Of a stretch of DNA of 64,000 nt, positions 46,120 through 58,230 are shown piece after piece. This DNA is from Haematococcus lacustris. Lineage: Eukaryota > Chlorophyta > Chlorophyceae > Chlamydomonadales > Haematococcaceae. The stretch lies in NCBI GenBank assembly GCA_030144725.1, contig JASKMD010000003.1, positions 21,533,501 through 21,597,500 of the forward strand, given 5' to 3'. Below the pieces are notes generated by a model. It saw only the letters and a program-made list of their open reading frames with translations. It ran no database searches and was not told the origin of the DNA. Position numbers and translations under genes: made by a program. Positions within the stretch are counted from its first letter, which is position 1. Each line of letters starts with the position of its first letter.

Positions 46120-46175
46120 CCCTCGACCCTAACCTCGACCCTAACCCTAACCGCACCCTAACCTAGGTTAATCTC
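46120..46175 (-). repeat. inverted degenerate telomere-like tract
   Basis: AACCCTCGACCCTAACC and CGACCCTAACCCTAACCGC lie in the C-rich orientation on the plus strand, opposite to the flanking arrays. Counterparts are at about 45270-45325, 52716-52771 and 59070-59125. Confidence 0.85.
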
Positions 46176-46411
46176 CGTGACCGCTTGGTCATTTCGAGCA
46201 AGAGTAGGTGCGTTGGATGGGGCTTGCGAAGGACTTGGAGAGAGCGTGGTTGAAACGTCGGGCGTCATTCGACTTTTCCGAAGAAATCGCGAAAAACAGT
46301 TTTCTCTAAGGAATCGTGTAGTTTCACCGTGCGAACACGCGCGTTAGAACAAGCGCAACAACAGAAGGGGGCGTACTGAAAATGAAAGTCGGAAACCAAG
46401 TGGTCGACATG

Positions 46412-47060
46412 TTAGGGTCATGCGAGTCTTCCGAGAAAATCGCGATATTTTTCACTAAGCAATCGTAGAGTTACACCGTGCCAATACGCTCGTTAGAACA
46501 AGCGCGACAACGTGAGGGAGCGTATTGAAAATGAAAAACAGAAATGAAGGAGTCGACATGTCCGGGTCTAACTTGCACCTTACTTGAAGCGTTTGACTAA
46601 GCTGAACCTCACATGAGTGCAAGGGCTATGCGGAAGGACTACCTAATGTAAGCTTGAGTTAGGTAAGCTTGAGTAAGGTTCCTAGCGCTGGTTCCTAGCG
46701 CTCGTTCCTAGCGCTGGTTCCTAGCGCTGGTTCCTAGCGCTGGTTCCTAGCGCTGGTTCCTAGCGCTGGTTCCTAGCGCTCGTTCCTAGCGTTGGTTCCT
46801 AGCATGTACCTGTCATGCGAGTCTTCCGAGAAAATCGCGATAAACATTTTTCACTAAGGAATCGTAGAGTTACACCGTGCGAACACGCTCGTTAGAACAA
46901 GCGCGACAACATGAGGGAGCGTATCGCAAATGAAAATCAGAAATGAAGGGGTCGACATGTGAGGGTCTAACTTGCACCTTACTTGAACCGTTGGACTTAG
47001 TTGAACCTCACATGAATGCAAGGGCTATGTGGAAGGACTACCTAATGTAAGCTTGGCAAG
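46412..47060 (+). repeat. two-copy ~400-bp block around the short 13-mer array
   Basis: CATGCGAGTCTTCCGAGAAA, AATCGTAGAGTTACACCGTG and GGAAGGACTACCTAATGTAA occur at 46418-46645 and again at 46813-47050, separated by the TTCCTAGCGCTGG array. The same arrangement is present at 53008-53656 and 59363-60011. Confidence 0.9.
46678..46803 (-). repeat. short 13-bp minisatellite, inverted relative to the long one
   Basis: About ten copies of GGTTCCTAGCGCT, the reverse complement of the AGCGCTAGGAACC units at 50216. Counterparts are at 53274-53399 and 59629-59754. Confidence 0.95.
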
Positions 47061-47696
47061 TAAGGAGTAGAATTGGATTTCGTGCAAGCATGAAGTGACA
47101 TGGGAATATTTGGGTTGGACAATTGTTGTTGACAACCGGTTAAACAACGAGTCCAACTCTAGTTTGCGCACACAACAACTACGAGCGGGACGCTCGACAC
47201 TACTCGCGACTAAACATCGATGCCTTGTGAACTCACGCAACTTAGAGCGACCCTTACGCCATGCTGATGAGAGGTGCGAGCCTCGCGTTGCATTGTAGTT
47301 GCTCGGAATGCCTAATATCTGTCCTTGGAAGGCACAATGCTGCCTCGAATAGCACGCATAGCAAGGTTTACATAGGGCTCGCCTCAGCAAACGGCTCTAT
47401 CCCACGCCAAAGACATAGTCGTAGTTCGTTGCCCCAACACGCAGGATATCTGACCACGCGAGGCAAGTAGGTATCGACGAAGCTCAAGGACAGCAGAAAG
47501 GTTGGCGTGGAGCTGAGCTAGGCGCGGGGTAGGCCAGCATGGTGAGTCGATTAGGTTGCTACGCATGTTCATGTGGTGACGACAGGCCGTAACTATTTGT
47601 TGTGTGCTTGTGCATGCAGGCCTCTAACCACAACACTCACAAAAGACATAACAGGTGAGACAGCCTCTTGGCCAGCCTTTAGGTTAGGCCGGCCTT

Positions 47697-47876
47697 GTAC
47701 GCCAATCGCAACACCTTGTACACCAATTGCAACACCTTGTACACCAATTGCAACACATTGTACGCCAATTGCAACACCTTGTACACCAGTTGCAACAACT
47801 CGTATGCCAATTGCAACACCTTGTACACCAACCGCAACATCTTGTACACCAATTGCAACACCTTGTACACCTTGGA
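47697..47876 (+). repeat. 21-bp repeat CCTTGTACACCAATTGCAACA
   Basis: About eight or nine copies with single-base variants (AACCGC, AGTTGC). Because the period is a multiple of three, long frames persist on both strands. Same in U2 (54293-54472) and U3 (60654-60833). Confidence 0.95.
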
Positions 47877-47884
47877 CTGGCCTA

Positions 47885-48420
47885 CCATGACGCAACTCCA
47901 TGCGCTTTGCCTTACCACGCAGGCCTATGAGGCAGGCGGAGAACAACCAGCCCACCACACGCCAACAGCGCATGGTCTAACCACGCATGACTGGCCTGCC
48001 ATGACGCAACCCCATGCGCTTCGCCCCACCACGCAGGCCGGTGAGGCTGGCGGAGCACAGTCAGCCCACCACACTCCATCAGCGCATAATCTAGGCACGC
48101 ATGACTGGCCTGCCATGATGCAACCACATGCGCTTTGCCCCACCACGCAGGCCGGTGAGGCAGGCGGAGTTCAACAAGCCCACCACACGCCAACAACGCA
48201 TGCTTTAGCCACGCATGACTGGCTTGCCATGACGCAACCCCATGCGCTTCGCCCCACCATGCAGGCCGGTGAGGCAGGCGGAGCACAGTCAGCCCACCAT
48301 ACTCCATCAGCGCATGCTCTAGCCACGCACGACTGGCCTGCCATGACGCAACCCCATGTGCTTTGCCCCACCATGCAGGCCAGTGAGGCAAGCGGAGCAC
48401 CACCAGCCCACCACACACCA
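47885..48420 (+). repeat. 114-bp tandem repeat, five copies
   Basis: Starts of CCATGACGCAACC fall at 47885, 47999, 48113, 48227 and 48341, exactly 114 bp apart. The period is 38 codons, which keeps a 597-codon frame open together with the flanking 21-bp array. Counterparts are at 54481-55016 and 60842-61377. Confidence 0.95.
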
Positions 48421-48429
48421 CAATCCTAC

Positions 48430-48830
48430 CTTACCTCCCGTCTTGTACCTTACCCCCCAATCTTGTACCTTACCCTCCCCATCTTGTACCCTACCCCCCA
48501 TCTTGTTCCTCACCCCCCAATCTTGTACCTTACCCTCCCCATCTTGTACCTTACCCCCCAATCTTGTACCTTACCCTCCCCATCTTGTACCCTACCCCCC
48601 ATCTTGTACCTTACCCCCCAATCTTGTACCTTACCCTCCCCATCTTGTACCCTACCCCCCATCTTGTACCTTACCCCCCAATCTTGTACCTTACCCTACC
48701 CATCTTGTACCTTACCCTCCCCATCTTGTACCTTACCCCCCAAACTTGTACCCTACCCCCCCATCTTGTACCTTACCCCTCAATCTTGTACCTTACCCTC
48801 CCCATCTTGTACCTTTACCCCCCAAACTGC
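48430..48830 (+). repeat. CTTGTACCTTACCCYCC repeat, ~20/41 bp
   Basis: About twenty units of CTTGTACCTTACCCCCCAAT alternating with CTTGTACCTTACCCTCCCCAT. Present in U2 at 55026-55426. In U3 all but the first unit is deleted. Confidence 0.95.
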
Positions 48831-49390
48831 CAAATGCCAATTGCAACACCTTGGAAGCCAATTGCTACACCTTGTACCTTACCCTCCCCATCGTGTACCT
48901 TACCCCCCAAACTGCCAAATGCCAATTGCAACACCTTGGAAGCCAATTGCAACACCTTGTAGCTTACCCTCCCCATCGTGTACCTTACCCCCCAAACTGC
49001 CAAATGCCAATTGCAACACCTTGGAAGCCAATTGCAACACCTTGTACCTTACCCTCCCCATCGTGCACCTTACCCCCCAAACTGCCAAATGCCAATTGCA
49101 ACACCTTGGAAGCCAATTGCTACACCTTGTACCTTACCCTCCCCATCGTGCACCTTACCCCTCAAACTGCCAAATGCCAATCGCAACACCTTGTGCGCCA
49201 AATGCAACACCTTGTACCTCACCCTCCCCATCTTGTACCTTACCCCCCAAACTACCAAATGCCAATTGCAACACCTTGGAAGCCATTTGCAGCACCTTGT
49301 ACCTTACCCTCCCCATCTTGTACCTTACCCCCCAAACTGCCAAATGCCAAATGCAACACCTTGGAAGCCAATTGCAACACCTTGTATGGC
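48826..49390 (+). repeat. 85-bp tandem repeat
   Basis: Units contain CCAAACTGCCAAATGCCAAT, TGCAACACCTTGGAAGCC and ACCTTACCCTCCCCATCGTG with an 85-bp period, six copies or so. U2 keeps all (55422-55986). U3 keeps about the last one and a half (61405-61557). Confidence 0.9.
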
Positions 49391-49649
49391 AAGTGCCAAT
49401 TGGAACTACCATGCTAGCCTTTGGCTGCCACCCCAATGCCAATGCAGTCAGAAGTTGCCACAGCATGGTGAGTGAGTGTACACCTTAGCTGCTTCACTGC
49501 AGATCTTATGCTTTCAAGTATTGCACATGGCGATTGTGATGTGTGGTTGCAGATCAAATCCGTGCAAGTGACGATGCATCGGTTCGTCACAAGCTCCTGG
49601 TGGCAAGATGCGCCTATTGATTGTGCACATGGCTTGGTTCTCCATTGTG

Positions 49650-50015
49650 ACAAAATATGTCTAGGTGCCGAGCCAGCCTTGACACTTCACAGTGACAGAA
49701 TATGTGTGTGAGGCGAGCCAGCTTAGTCACTTCATAGTGACAGGATATGCCTAGGAGCCGAGCCAGCCTTGTCACTTCGGAGTCACAGAATTTGCCTGTA
49801 AGCCGAGCCAGTTTTGTCACTTCACAGTGACAGAATATGCCTGTGAGGCGAGGCAGCTTTGTCACTTCACGGCGACAGAATATGCAAGTAAACCGAGCCA
49901 GTTTTGTCACACCACAGTGACAAAGTATGCCAAGGAGCCGAGCCAGCCTTGTCACTCCACAGTGACAGAATATGCCAAGGAGCCGAGCCAGCGTTGTCAC
50001 TCCACAGTGACGGAA
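49650..50015 (+). repeat. ~45-bp repeat with a TGTCACT...AGTGACA hairpin
   Basis: About eight units of GAGCCGAGCCAGCCTTGTCACTTCACAGTGACAGAATATG type. Each carries a 7-bp perfect inverted repeat around a 4-bp loop, often with compensating or neutral variation. Also at 56246-56611 and 61817-62182. Confidence 0.9.
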
Positions 50016-50035
50016 AGTGCCTTAGTTATATACCA

Positions 50036-50215
50036 ACTTTCGCACAAAGAATCCGCACAAGGTACCTCGCACAAGAAATCCGCACAAGGTACCTTGCACA
50101 AAACATCCGTACAAGGTACCTCGCACAAGGAATCCGCACGGGGTACCCCGCACGAAAAATCTGCACAAAAAATCAGCACTAGGTACCTCGCACGGGGTAC
50201 CCCGCACGAAAAATC
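50036..50215 (+). repeat. 27-bp GCACAAGGTACCTCGCACAA repeat
   Basis: About six units of alternating GGTACC-containing and AATCCGCACA segments. A related GTACCCCGCACGAA repeat of 14-15 bp lies beyond the long 13-mer array (51360-51470). Also at 56632-56811 and 62203-62382. Confidence 0.9.
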
Positions 50216-51350
50216 CGCTAGGAACCAGCGCTAGGAACCAGCGCTAGGAACCAGCGCTAGGAACCAGCGCGAGGAACCAGCGCGAGGAACCAGCGCGAGG
50301 AACTAGCGCGAGGAACCAACGCGAGGAACCAGCGCGAGGAACCAGCGCGAGGAACCTGCGCGAGGAACCAGCGCGAGGAACCTGCGCGAGGAACTAGCGC
50401 GAGGAACCAGCGCGAGGAACCAGCGCGAGGAACCAGCGCGAGGAACCTGCGCGAGGAACCAGCGCGAGGAACCAGCGCGAGGAACCAGCGCGAGGAACCT
50501 GCGCGAGGAACCTGCGCGAGGAACCAGCGCGAGGAACCAGCGCGAGGAACCAGCGCGAGGAACCAGCGCGAGGAACCAGCGCGAGGAACCAGCGCGAGGA
50601 ACCAGCGCGAGGAACCAGCGCGAGGAACCAGCGCGAGGAACCAGCGCGAGGAACCAGCGCGAGGAACCAGCGCGAGGAACCAGCGCTAGGAACCAGCGCT
50701 AGGAACCAGCGCGAGGAACCAGCGCGAGGAACCTGCGCGAGGAACCAGCGCGAGGAACCAGCGCGAGGAACCAGCGCGAGGAACCAGCGCGAGGAACCAG
50801 CGCGAGGAACCAACGCGAGGAACCAGCGCGAGGAACCTGCGCGAGGAACCAGCGCGAGGAACCAGCGCGAGGAACCAGCGCGAGGAACCAGCGCGAGGAA
50901 CCAGCGCGAGGAACCAGCGCTAGGAACCAGCGCTAGGAACCAGCGCTAGGAACCAGCGCGAGGAACCAGCGCGAGGAACCAGCGCGAGGAACCAGCGCGA
51001 GGAACCAGCTCGAGGAACCTGCGCGAGGAACCAGCGCGAGGAACCAGCGCGAGGAACCAGCGAGAGGAACCAGCGCGAGGAACCAGCGCGAGGAACTAGC
51101 GCGAGGAACTTGCGCGAGGAACTTGCGCGAGGAACTTGCGCGAGGAACCAGCACGAGGAACCAGCACGAGGAACCAGCACGAGGAACCAGCACGAGGAAC
51201 CAACACGAGGAACCGGCACGAGGAACCGGCACGAGAAACCAGCACGAGGAACCAGCACGAGGAACCAGCACGAGGAACCAACACGAGGAACCAGCACGAG
51301 GAACCAGCACGAGGAACCAGCACAAGGAGCTAGTACGAGGAACCCGCAAG
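50216..51350 (+). repeat. long 13-bp minisatellite GAACCAGCGCGAG in U1
   Basis: Roughly 85 units by length, grading from GAACCAGCGCTAG through GAACCAGCGCGAG to GAACCAGCACGAG at the distal end. A 13-bp unit reads as a 13-residue repeat in all frames, which explains the long frames on both strands. Confidence 0.97.
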
Positions 51351-51647
51351 AGGAACCTACACGGAGTACCCCGCACGAAGTAACCCGCACGAAGGACTCC
51401 GCACGAAGTACCCCGCACGAAGTACCCCGCACGAAGAACCCCGCACAGAGAACCCCGCACGAAGTACCCGACATGGGTACGTTACGATCGCGTGGCCACC
51501 CTTCGAGCAAACAAGGGGCACGACGCAAACGAACGGTCAAGCGGCCAAACGGGCGATGCGGTCAAGCGGGCGAGGCGCGCGAATGCATCATCCCAACCCC
51601 CCTTGAGAAAAGAATGTATCACTAAGGTGGGTGTAGTCACACACGGG

Positions 51648-52424
51648 TTAGGGTTAGGGTTAGGGTTAGGGTTAGGGTTAGGGTTAGGGTTAGGGTTAGG
51701 GTTAGGGTTAGGGTTAGGGTTAGGGTTAGGGTTAGGGTTAGGGTTAGGGTTAGGGTTAGGGTTAGGGTTAGGGTTAGGGTTAGGGTTAGGGTTAGGGTTA
51801 GGGTTAGGGTTAGGGTTAGGGTTAGGGTTAGGGTTAGGGTTAGGGTTAGGGTTAGGGTTAGGGTTAGGGTTAGGGTTAGGGTTAGGGTTAGGGTTAGGGT
51901 TAGGGTTAGGGTTAGGGTTAGGGTTAGGGTTAGGGTTAGGGTTAGGGTTAGGGTTAGGGTTAGGGTTAGGGTTAGGGTTAGGGTTAGGGTTAGGGTTAGG
52001 GTTAGGGTTAGGGTTAGGGTTAGGGTTAGGGTTAGGGTTAGGGTAGGGTAGGGGTAGGGTTAGGGGTAGGGGTAGGGGTAGGGGTAGGGGTAGGGTTAGG
52101 GTTAGGGTTAGGGTTAGGGTTAGGGTTAGGGTTAGGGTTAGGGTTAGGGTTAGGGTTAGGGTTAGGGTTAGTGGTTAGGGTTAGGGTTAGGGTTAGGGTT
52201 AGGGTTAGGGTTAGGGTTAGGGTTAGGGTTAGGGTTAGGGTTAGGGTTAGGGTTAGGGTTAGGGTTAGGGTTAGGGTTAGGGTTAGGGTTAGGGTTAGGG
52301 TTAGGGTTAGGGGTAGGGGTTAGGGTTAGGGTTAGGGTTAGGGTTAGGGTTAGGGTTAGGGTTAGGGTTAGGGTTAGGGTTAGGGTTAGGGTTAGGGTTA
52401 GGGTTAGGGTTAGGGTTAGGGTTA
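51648..52424 (+). repeat. TTAGGG telomeric array T3
   Basis: About 777 bp of TTAGGG, with a patch of TAGGG, TAGGGG and TTAGTGG variants at 52040-52180 and another near 52308-52320. This is the longest of the five. Confidence 0.97.
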
Positions 52425-55400
52425 CTACCATTGTGTTAGGGGTGGGGTCAGGGGGTCGCCTAAGGAACCTTCCGGAACATAAAACGGAACGTGCGGTCGG
52501 TCATTTCGAACGAGCGATAGTGCGTTCGATAGACCGTGCGAAGGAGACGTGCGTCTACTAGGTTTGAACCCCGGGTGTCATTGGACTTTTGCGAGAAAAC
52601 GTCGAAAAAGGGGTCGCCTAAGGAATGTGTTTTTTGAGAGTTAGACTTTGCGAATAGGAGCGCTGGACCGAACGCTCCAAAATAGAGGGGCGATTTATCG
52701 GTTATCAAAAGTTAACCCTCGACCCTAACCTCGACCCTAACCCTAACCGCACCCTAACCTAGGTTAATCTCCGTGACCGCTTGGTCATTTCGAGCAAGAG
52801 TAGGTGCGTTGGATGGGGCTTGCGAAGGACTTGGAGAGAGCGTGGTTGAAACGTCGGGCGTCATTCGACTTTTCCGAAGAAATCGCGAAAAACAGTTTTC
52901 TCTAAGGAATCGTGTAGTTTCACCGTGCGAACACGCGCGTTAGAACAAGCGCAACAACAGAAGGGGGCGTACTGAAAATGAAAGTCGGAAACCAAGTGGT
53001 CGACATGTTAGGGTCATGCGAGTCTTCCGAGAAAATCGCGATATTTTTCACTAAGCAATCGTAGAGTTACACCGTGCCAATACGCTCGTTAGAACAAGCG
53101 CGACAACGTGAGGGAGCGTATTGAAAATGAAAAACAGAAATGAAGGAGTCGACATGTCCGGGTCTAACTTGCACCTTACTTGAAGCGTTTGACTAAGCTG
53201 AACCTCACATGAGTGCAAGGGCTATGCGGAAGGACTACCTAATGTAAGCTTGAGTTAGGTAAGCTTGAGTAAGGTTCCTAGCGCTGGTTCCTAGCGCTCG
53301 TTCCTAGCGCTGGTTCCTAGCGCTGGTTCCTAGCGCTGGTTCCTAGCGCTGGTTCCTAGCGCTGGTTCCTAGCGCTCGTTCCTAGCGTTGGTTCCTAGCA
53401 TGTACCTGTCATGCGAGTCTTCCGAGAAAATCGCGATAAACATTTTTCACTAAGGAATCGTAGAGTTACACCGTGCGAACACGCTCGTTAGAACAAGCGC
53501 GACAACATGAGGGAGCGTATCGCAAATGAAAATCAGAAATGAAGGGGTCGACATGTGAGGGTCTAACTTGCACCTTACTTGAACCGTTGGACTTAGTTGA
53601 ACCTCACATGAATGCAAGGGCTATGTGGAAGGACTACCTAATGTAAGCTTGGCAAGTAAGGAGTAGAATTGGATTTCGTGCAAGCATGAAGTGACATGGG
53701 AATATTTGGGTTGGACAATTGTTGTTGACAACCGGTTAAACAACGAGTCCAACTCTAGTTTGCGCACACAACAACTACGAGCGGGACGCTCGACACTACT
53801 CGCGACTAAACATCGATGCCTTGTGAACTCACGCAACTTAGAGCGACCCTTACGCCATGCTGATGAGAGGTGCGAGCCTCGCGTTGCATTGTAGTTGCTC
53901 GGAATGCCTAATATCTGTCCTTGGAAGGCACAATGCTGCCTCGAATAGCACGCATAGCAAGGTTTACATAGGGCTCGCCTCAGCAAACGGCTCTATCCCA
54001 CGCCAAAGACATAGTCGTAGTTCGTTGCCCCAACACGCAGGATATCTGACCACGCGAGGCAAGTAGGTATCGACGAAGCTCAAGGACAGCAGAAAGGTTG
54101 GCGTGGAGCTGAGCTAGGCGCGGGGTAGGCCAGCATGGTGAGTCGATTAGGTTGCTACGCATGTTCATGTGGTGACGACAGGCCGTAACTATTTGTTGTG
54201 TGCTTGTGCATGCAGGCCTCTAACCACAACACTCACAAAAGACATAACAGGTGAGACAGCCTCTTGGCCAGCCTTTAGGTTAGGCCGGCCTTGTACGCCA
54301 ATCGCAACACCTTGTACACCAATTGCAACACCTTGTACACCAATTGCAACACATTGTACGCCAATTGCAACACCTTGTACACCAGTTGCAACAACTCGTA
54401 TGCCAATTGCAACACCTTGTACACCAACCGCAACATCTTGTACACCAATTGCAACACCTTGTACACCTTGGACTGGCCTACCATGACGCAACTCCATGCG
54501 CTTTGCCTTACCACGCAGGCCTATGAGGCAGGCGGAGAACAACCAGCCCACCACACGCCAACAGCGCATGGTCTAACCACGCATGACTGGCCTGCCATGA
54601 CGCAACCCCATGCGCTTCGCCCCACCACGCAGGCCGGTGAGGCTGGCGGAGCACAGTCAGCCCACCACACTCCATCAGCGCATAATCTAGGCACGCATGA
54701 CTGGCCTGCCATGATGCAACCACATGCGCTTTGCCCCACCACGCAGGCCGGTGAGGCAGGCGGAGTTCAACAAGCCCACCACACGCCAACAACGCATGCT
54801 TTAGCCACGCATGACTGGCTTGCCATGACGCAACCCCATGCGCTTCGCCCCACCATGCAGGCCGGTGAGGCAGGCGGAGCACAGTCAGCCCACCATACTC
54901 CATCAGCGCATGCTCTAGCCACGCACGACTGGCCTGCCATGACGCAACCCCATGTGCTTTGCCCCACCATGCAGGCCAGTGAGGCAAGCGGAGCACCACC
55001 AGCCCACCACACACCACAATCCTACCTTACCTCCCGTCTTGTACCTTACCCCCCAATCTTGTACCTTACCCTCCCCATCTTGTACCCTACCCCCCATCTT
55101 GTTCCTCACCCCCCAATCTTGTACCTTACCCTCCCCATCTTGTACCTTACCCCCCAATCTTGTACCTTACCCTCCCCATCTTGTACCCTACCCCCCATCT
55201 TGTACCTTACCCCCCAATCTTGTACCTTACCCTCCCCATCTTGTACCCTACCCCCCATCTTGTACCTTACCCCCCAATCTTGTACCTTACCCTACCCATC
55301 TTGTACCTTACCCTCCCCATCTTGTACCTTACCCCCCAAACTTGTACCCTACCCCCCCATCTTGTACCTTACCCCTCAATCTTGTACCTTACCCTCCCCA

Positions 55401-58230
55401 TCTTGTACCTTTACCCCCCAAACTGCCAAATGCCAATTGCAACACCTTGGAAGCCAATTGCTACACCTTGTACCTTACCCTCCCCATCGTGTACCTTACC
55501 CCCCAAACTGCCAAATGCCAATTGCAACACCTTGGAAGCCAATTGCAACACCTTGTAGCTTACCCTCCCCATCGTGTACCTTACCCCCCAAACTGCCAAA
55601 TGCCAATTGCAACACCTTGGAAGCCAATTGCAACACCTTGTACCTTACCCTCCCCATCGTGCACCTTACCCCCCAAACTGCCAAATGCCAATTGCAACAC
55701 CTTGGAAGCCAATTGCTACACCTTGTACCTTACCCTCCCCATCGTGCACCTTACCCCTCAAACTGCCAAATGCCAATCGCAACACCTTGTGCGCCAAATG
55801 CAACACCTTGTACCTCACCCTCCCCATCTTGTACCTTACCCCCCAAACTACCAAATGCCAATTGCAACACCTTGGAAGCCATTTGCAGCACCTTGTACCT
55901 TACCCTCCCCATCTTGTACCTTACCCCCCAAACTGCCAAATGCCAAATGCAACACCTTGGAAGCCAATTGCAACACCTTGTATGGCAAGTGCCAATTGGA
56001 ACTACCATGCTAGCCTTTGGCTGCCACCCCAATGCCAATGCAGTCAGAAGTTGCCACAGCATGGTGAGTGAGTGTACACCTTAGCTGCTTCACTGCAGAT
56101 CTTATGCTTTCAAGTATTGCACATGGCGATTGTGATGTGTGGTTGCAGATCAAATCCGTGCAAGTGACGATGCATCGGTTCGTCACAAGCTCCTGGTGGC
56201 AAGATGCGCCTATTGATTGTGCACATGGCTTGGTTCTCCATTGTGACAAAATATGTCTAGGTGCCGAGCCAGCCTTGACACTTCACAGTGACAGAATATG
56301 TGTGTGAGGCGAGCCAGCTTAGTCACTTCATAGTGACAGGATATGCCTAGGAGCCGAGCCAGCCTTGTCACTTCGGAGTCACAGAATTTGCCTGTAAGCC
56401 GAGCCAGTTTTGTCACTTCACAGTGACAGAATATGCCTGTGAGGCGAGGCAGCTTTGTCACTTCACGGCGACAGAATATGCAAGTAAACCGAGCCAGTTT
56501 TGTCACACCACAGTGACAAAGTATGCCAAGGAGCCGAGCCAGCCTTGTCACTCCACAGTGACAGAATATGCCAAGGAGCCGAGCCAGCGTTGTCACTCCA
56601 CAGTGACGGAAAGTGCCTTAGTTATATACCAACTTTCGCACAAAGAATCCGCACAAGGTACCTCGCACAAGAAATCCGCACAAGGTACCTTGCACAAAAC
56701 ATCCGTACAAGGTACCTCGCACAAGGAATCCGCACGGGGTACCCCGCACGAAAAATCTGCACAAAAAATCAGCACTAGGTACCTCGCACGGGGTACCCCG
56801 CACGAAAAATCCGCTAGGAACCAGCGCTAGGAACCAGCGCTAGGAACCAGCGCGAGGAACCAGCGCGAGGAACCAGCGCGAGGAACTAGCGCGAGGAACC
56901 AACGCGAGGAACCAGCGCGAGGAACCAGCGCGAGGAACCTGCGCGAGGAACCAGCGCGAGGAACCTGCGCGAGGAACTAGCGCGAGGAACCAGCGCGAGG
57001 AACCAGCGCGAGGAACCAGCGCGAGGAACCTGCGCGAGGAACCAGCGCGAGGAACCAGCGCGAGGAACCAGCGCGAGGAACCTGCGCGAGGAACCTGCGC
57101 GAGGAACCAGCGCGAGGAACCAGCGCGAGGAACCAGCGCGAGGAACCAGCGCGAGGAACCAGCGCGAGGAACCAGCGCGAGGAACCAGCGCGAGGAACCA
57201 GCGCGAGGAACCAGCGCGAGGAACCAGCGCGAGGAACCAGCGCGAGGAACCAGCGCGAGGAACCAGCGCTAGGAACCAGCGCTAGGAACCAGCGCGAGGA
57301 ACCAGCGCGAGGAACCTGCGCGAGGAACCAGCGCGAGGAACCAGCGCGAGGAACCAGCGCGAGGAACCAGCGCGAGGAACCAGCGCGAGGAACCAACGCG
57401 AGGAACCAGCGCGAGGAACCTGCGCGAGGAACCAGCGCGAGGAACCAGCGCGAGGAACCAGCGCGAGGAACCAGCGCGAGGAACCAGCGCGAGGAACCAG
57501 CGCTAGGAACCAGCGCTAGGAACCAGCGCTAGGAACCAGCGCGAGGAACCAGCGCGAGGAACCAGCGCGAGGAACCAGCGCGAGGAACCAGCTCGAGGAA
57601 CCTGCGCGAGGAACCAGCGCGAGGAACCAGCGCGAGGAACCAGCGAGAGGAACCAGCGCGAGGAACCAGCGCGAGGAACTAGCGCGAGGAACTTGCGCGA
57701 GGAACTTGCGCGAGGAACTTGCGCGAGGAACCAGCACGAGGAACCAGCACGAGGAACCAGCACGAGGAACCAGCACGAGGAACCAACACGAGGAACCGGC
57801 ACGAGGAACCGGCACGAGAAACCAGCACGAGGAACCAGCACGAGGAACCAGCACGAGGAACCAACACGAGGAACCAGCACGAGGAACCAGCACGAGGAAC
57901 CAGCACAAGGAGCTAGTACGAGGAACCCGCAAGAGGAACCTACACGGAGTACCCCGCACGAAGTAACCCGCACGAAGGACTCCGCACGAAGTACCCCGCA
58001 CGAAGTACCCCGCACGAAGAACCCCGCACAGAGAACCCCGCACGAAGTACCCGACATGGGTACGTTACGATCGCGTGGCCACCCTTCGAGCAAACAAGGG
58101 GCACGACGCAAACGAACGGTCAAGCGGCCAAACGGGCGATGCGGTCAAGCGGGCGAGGCGCGCGAATGCATCATCCCAACCCCCCTTGAGAAAAGAATGT
58201 ATCACTAAGGTGGGTGTAGTCACACACGGG
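52425..58230 (+). repeat. subtelomeric unit U2 (5,806 bp)
   Basis: Offset from U1 is exactly 6,596 bp up to the 13-mer array and 6,583 bp after it, so the only length change is one 13-bp unit. Sequence is otherwise essentially identical over the parts compared, indicating very recent duplication or homogenisation. Confidence 0.97.
56812..57938 (+). repeat. long 13-bp minisatellite in U2
   Basis: Same unit variants and order as in U1, with one GCGCTAG unit fewer at the proximal end. Confidence 0.95.

Larger units (their letters stand above)
45829..51647 (+). repeat. subtelomeric unit U1 (5,819 bp)
   Basis: Almost identical to U2, apart from one additional 13-bp unit. In order it holds a non-repetitive head with inverted CCCTAA-like bits, a two-copy ~400-bp block and the short 13-mer array. 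A ~900-bp unique core follows, then the 21-, 114-, 41- and 85-bp tandem repeats. Last are a 45-bp hairpin repeat, GGTACC repeats, the long 13-mer array and a short tail into TTAGGG. No splice-consistent gene is seen. Confidence 0.95.

Noticed and set aside
47695..49488. 597-codon ORF repeated in U1 and U2 (310 codons in U3)
   Set aside because: It consists of 21-bp, 114-bp and 85-bp repeats. Frames are open on both strands, and the U3 deletion removes half of it.
50394..51540. Repetitive VPRAGSSRWFLAL-type ORFs in the 13-mer array
   Set aside because: A 13-bp stop-free repeat necessarily gives a 13-residue repeat in every frame.
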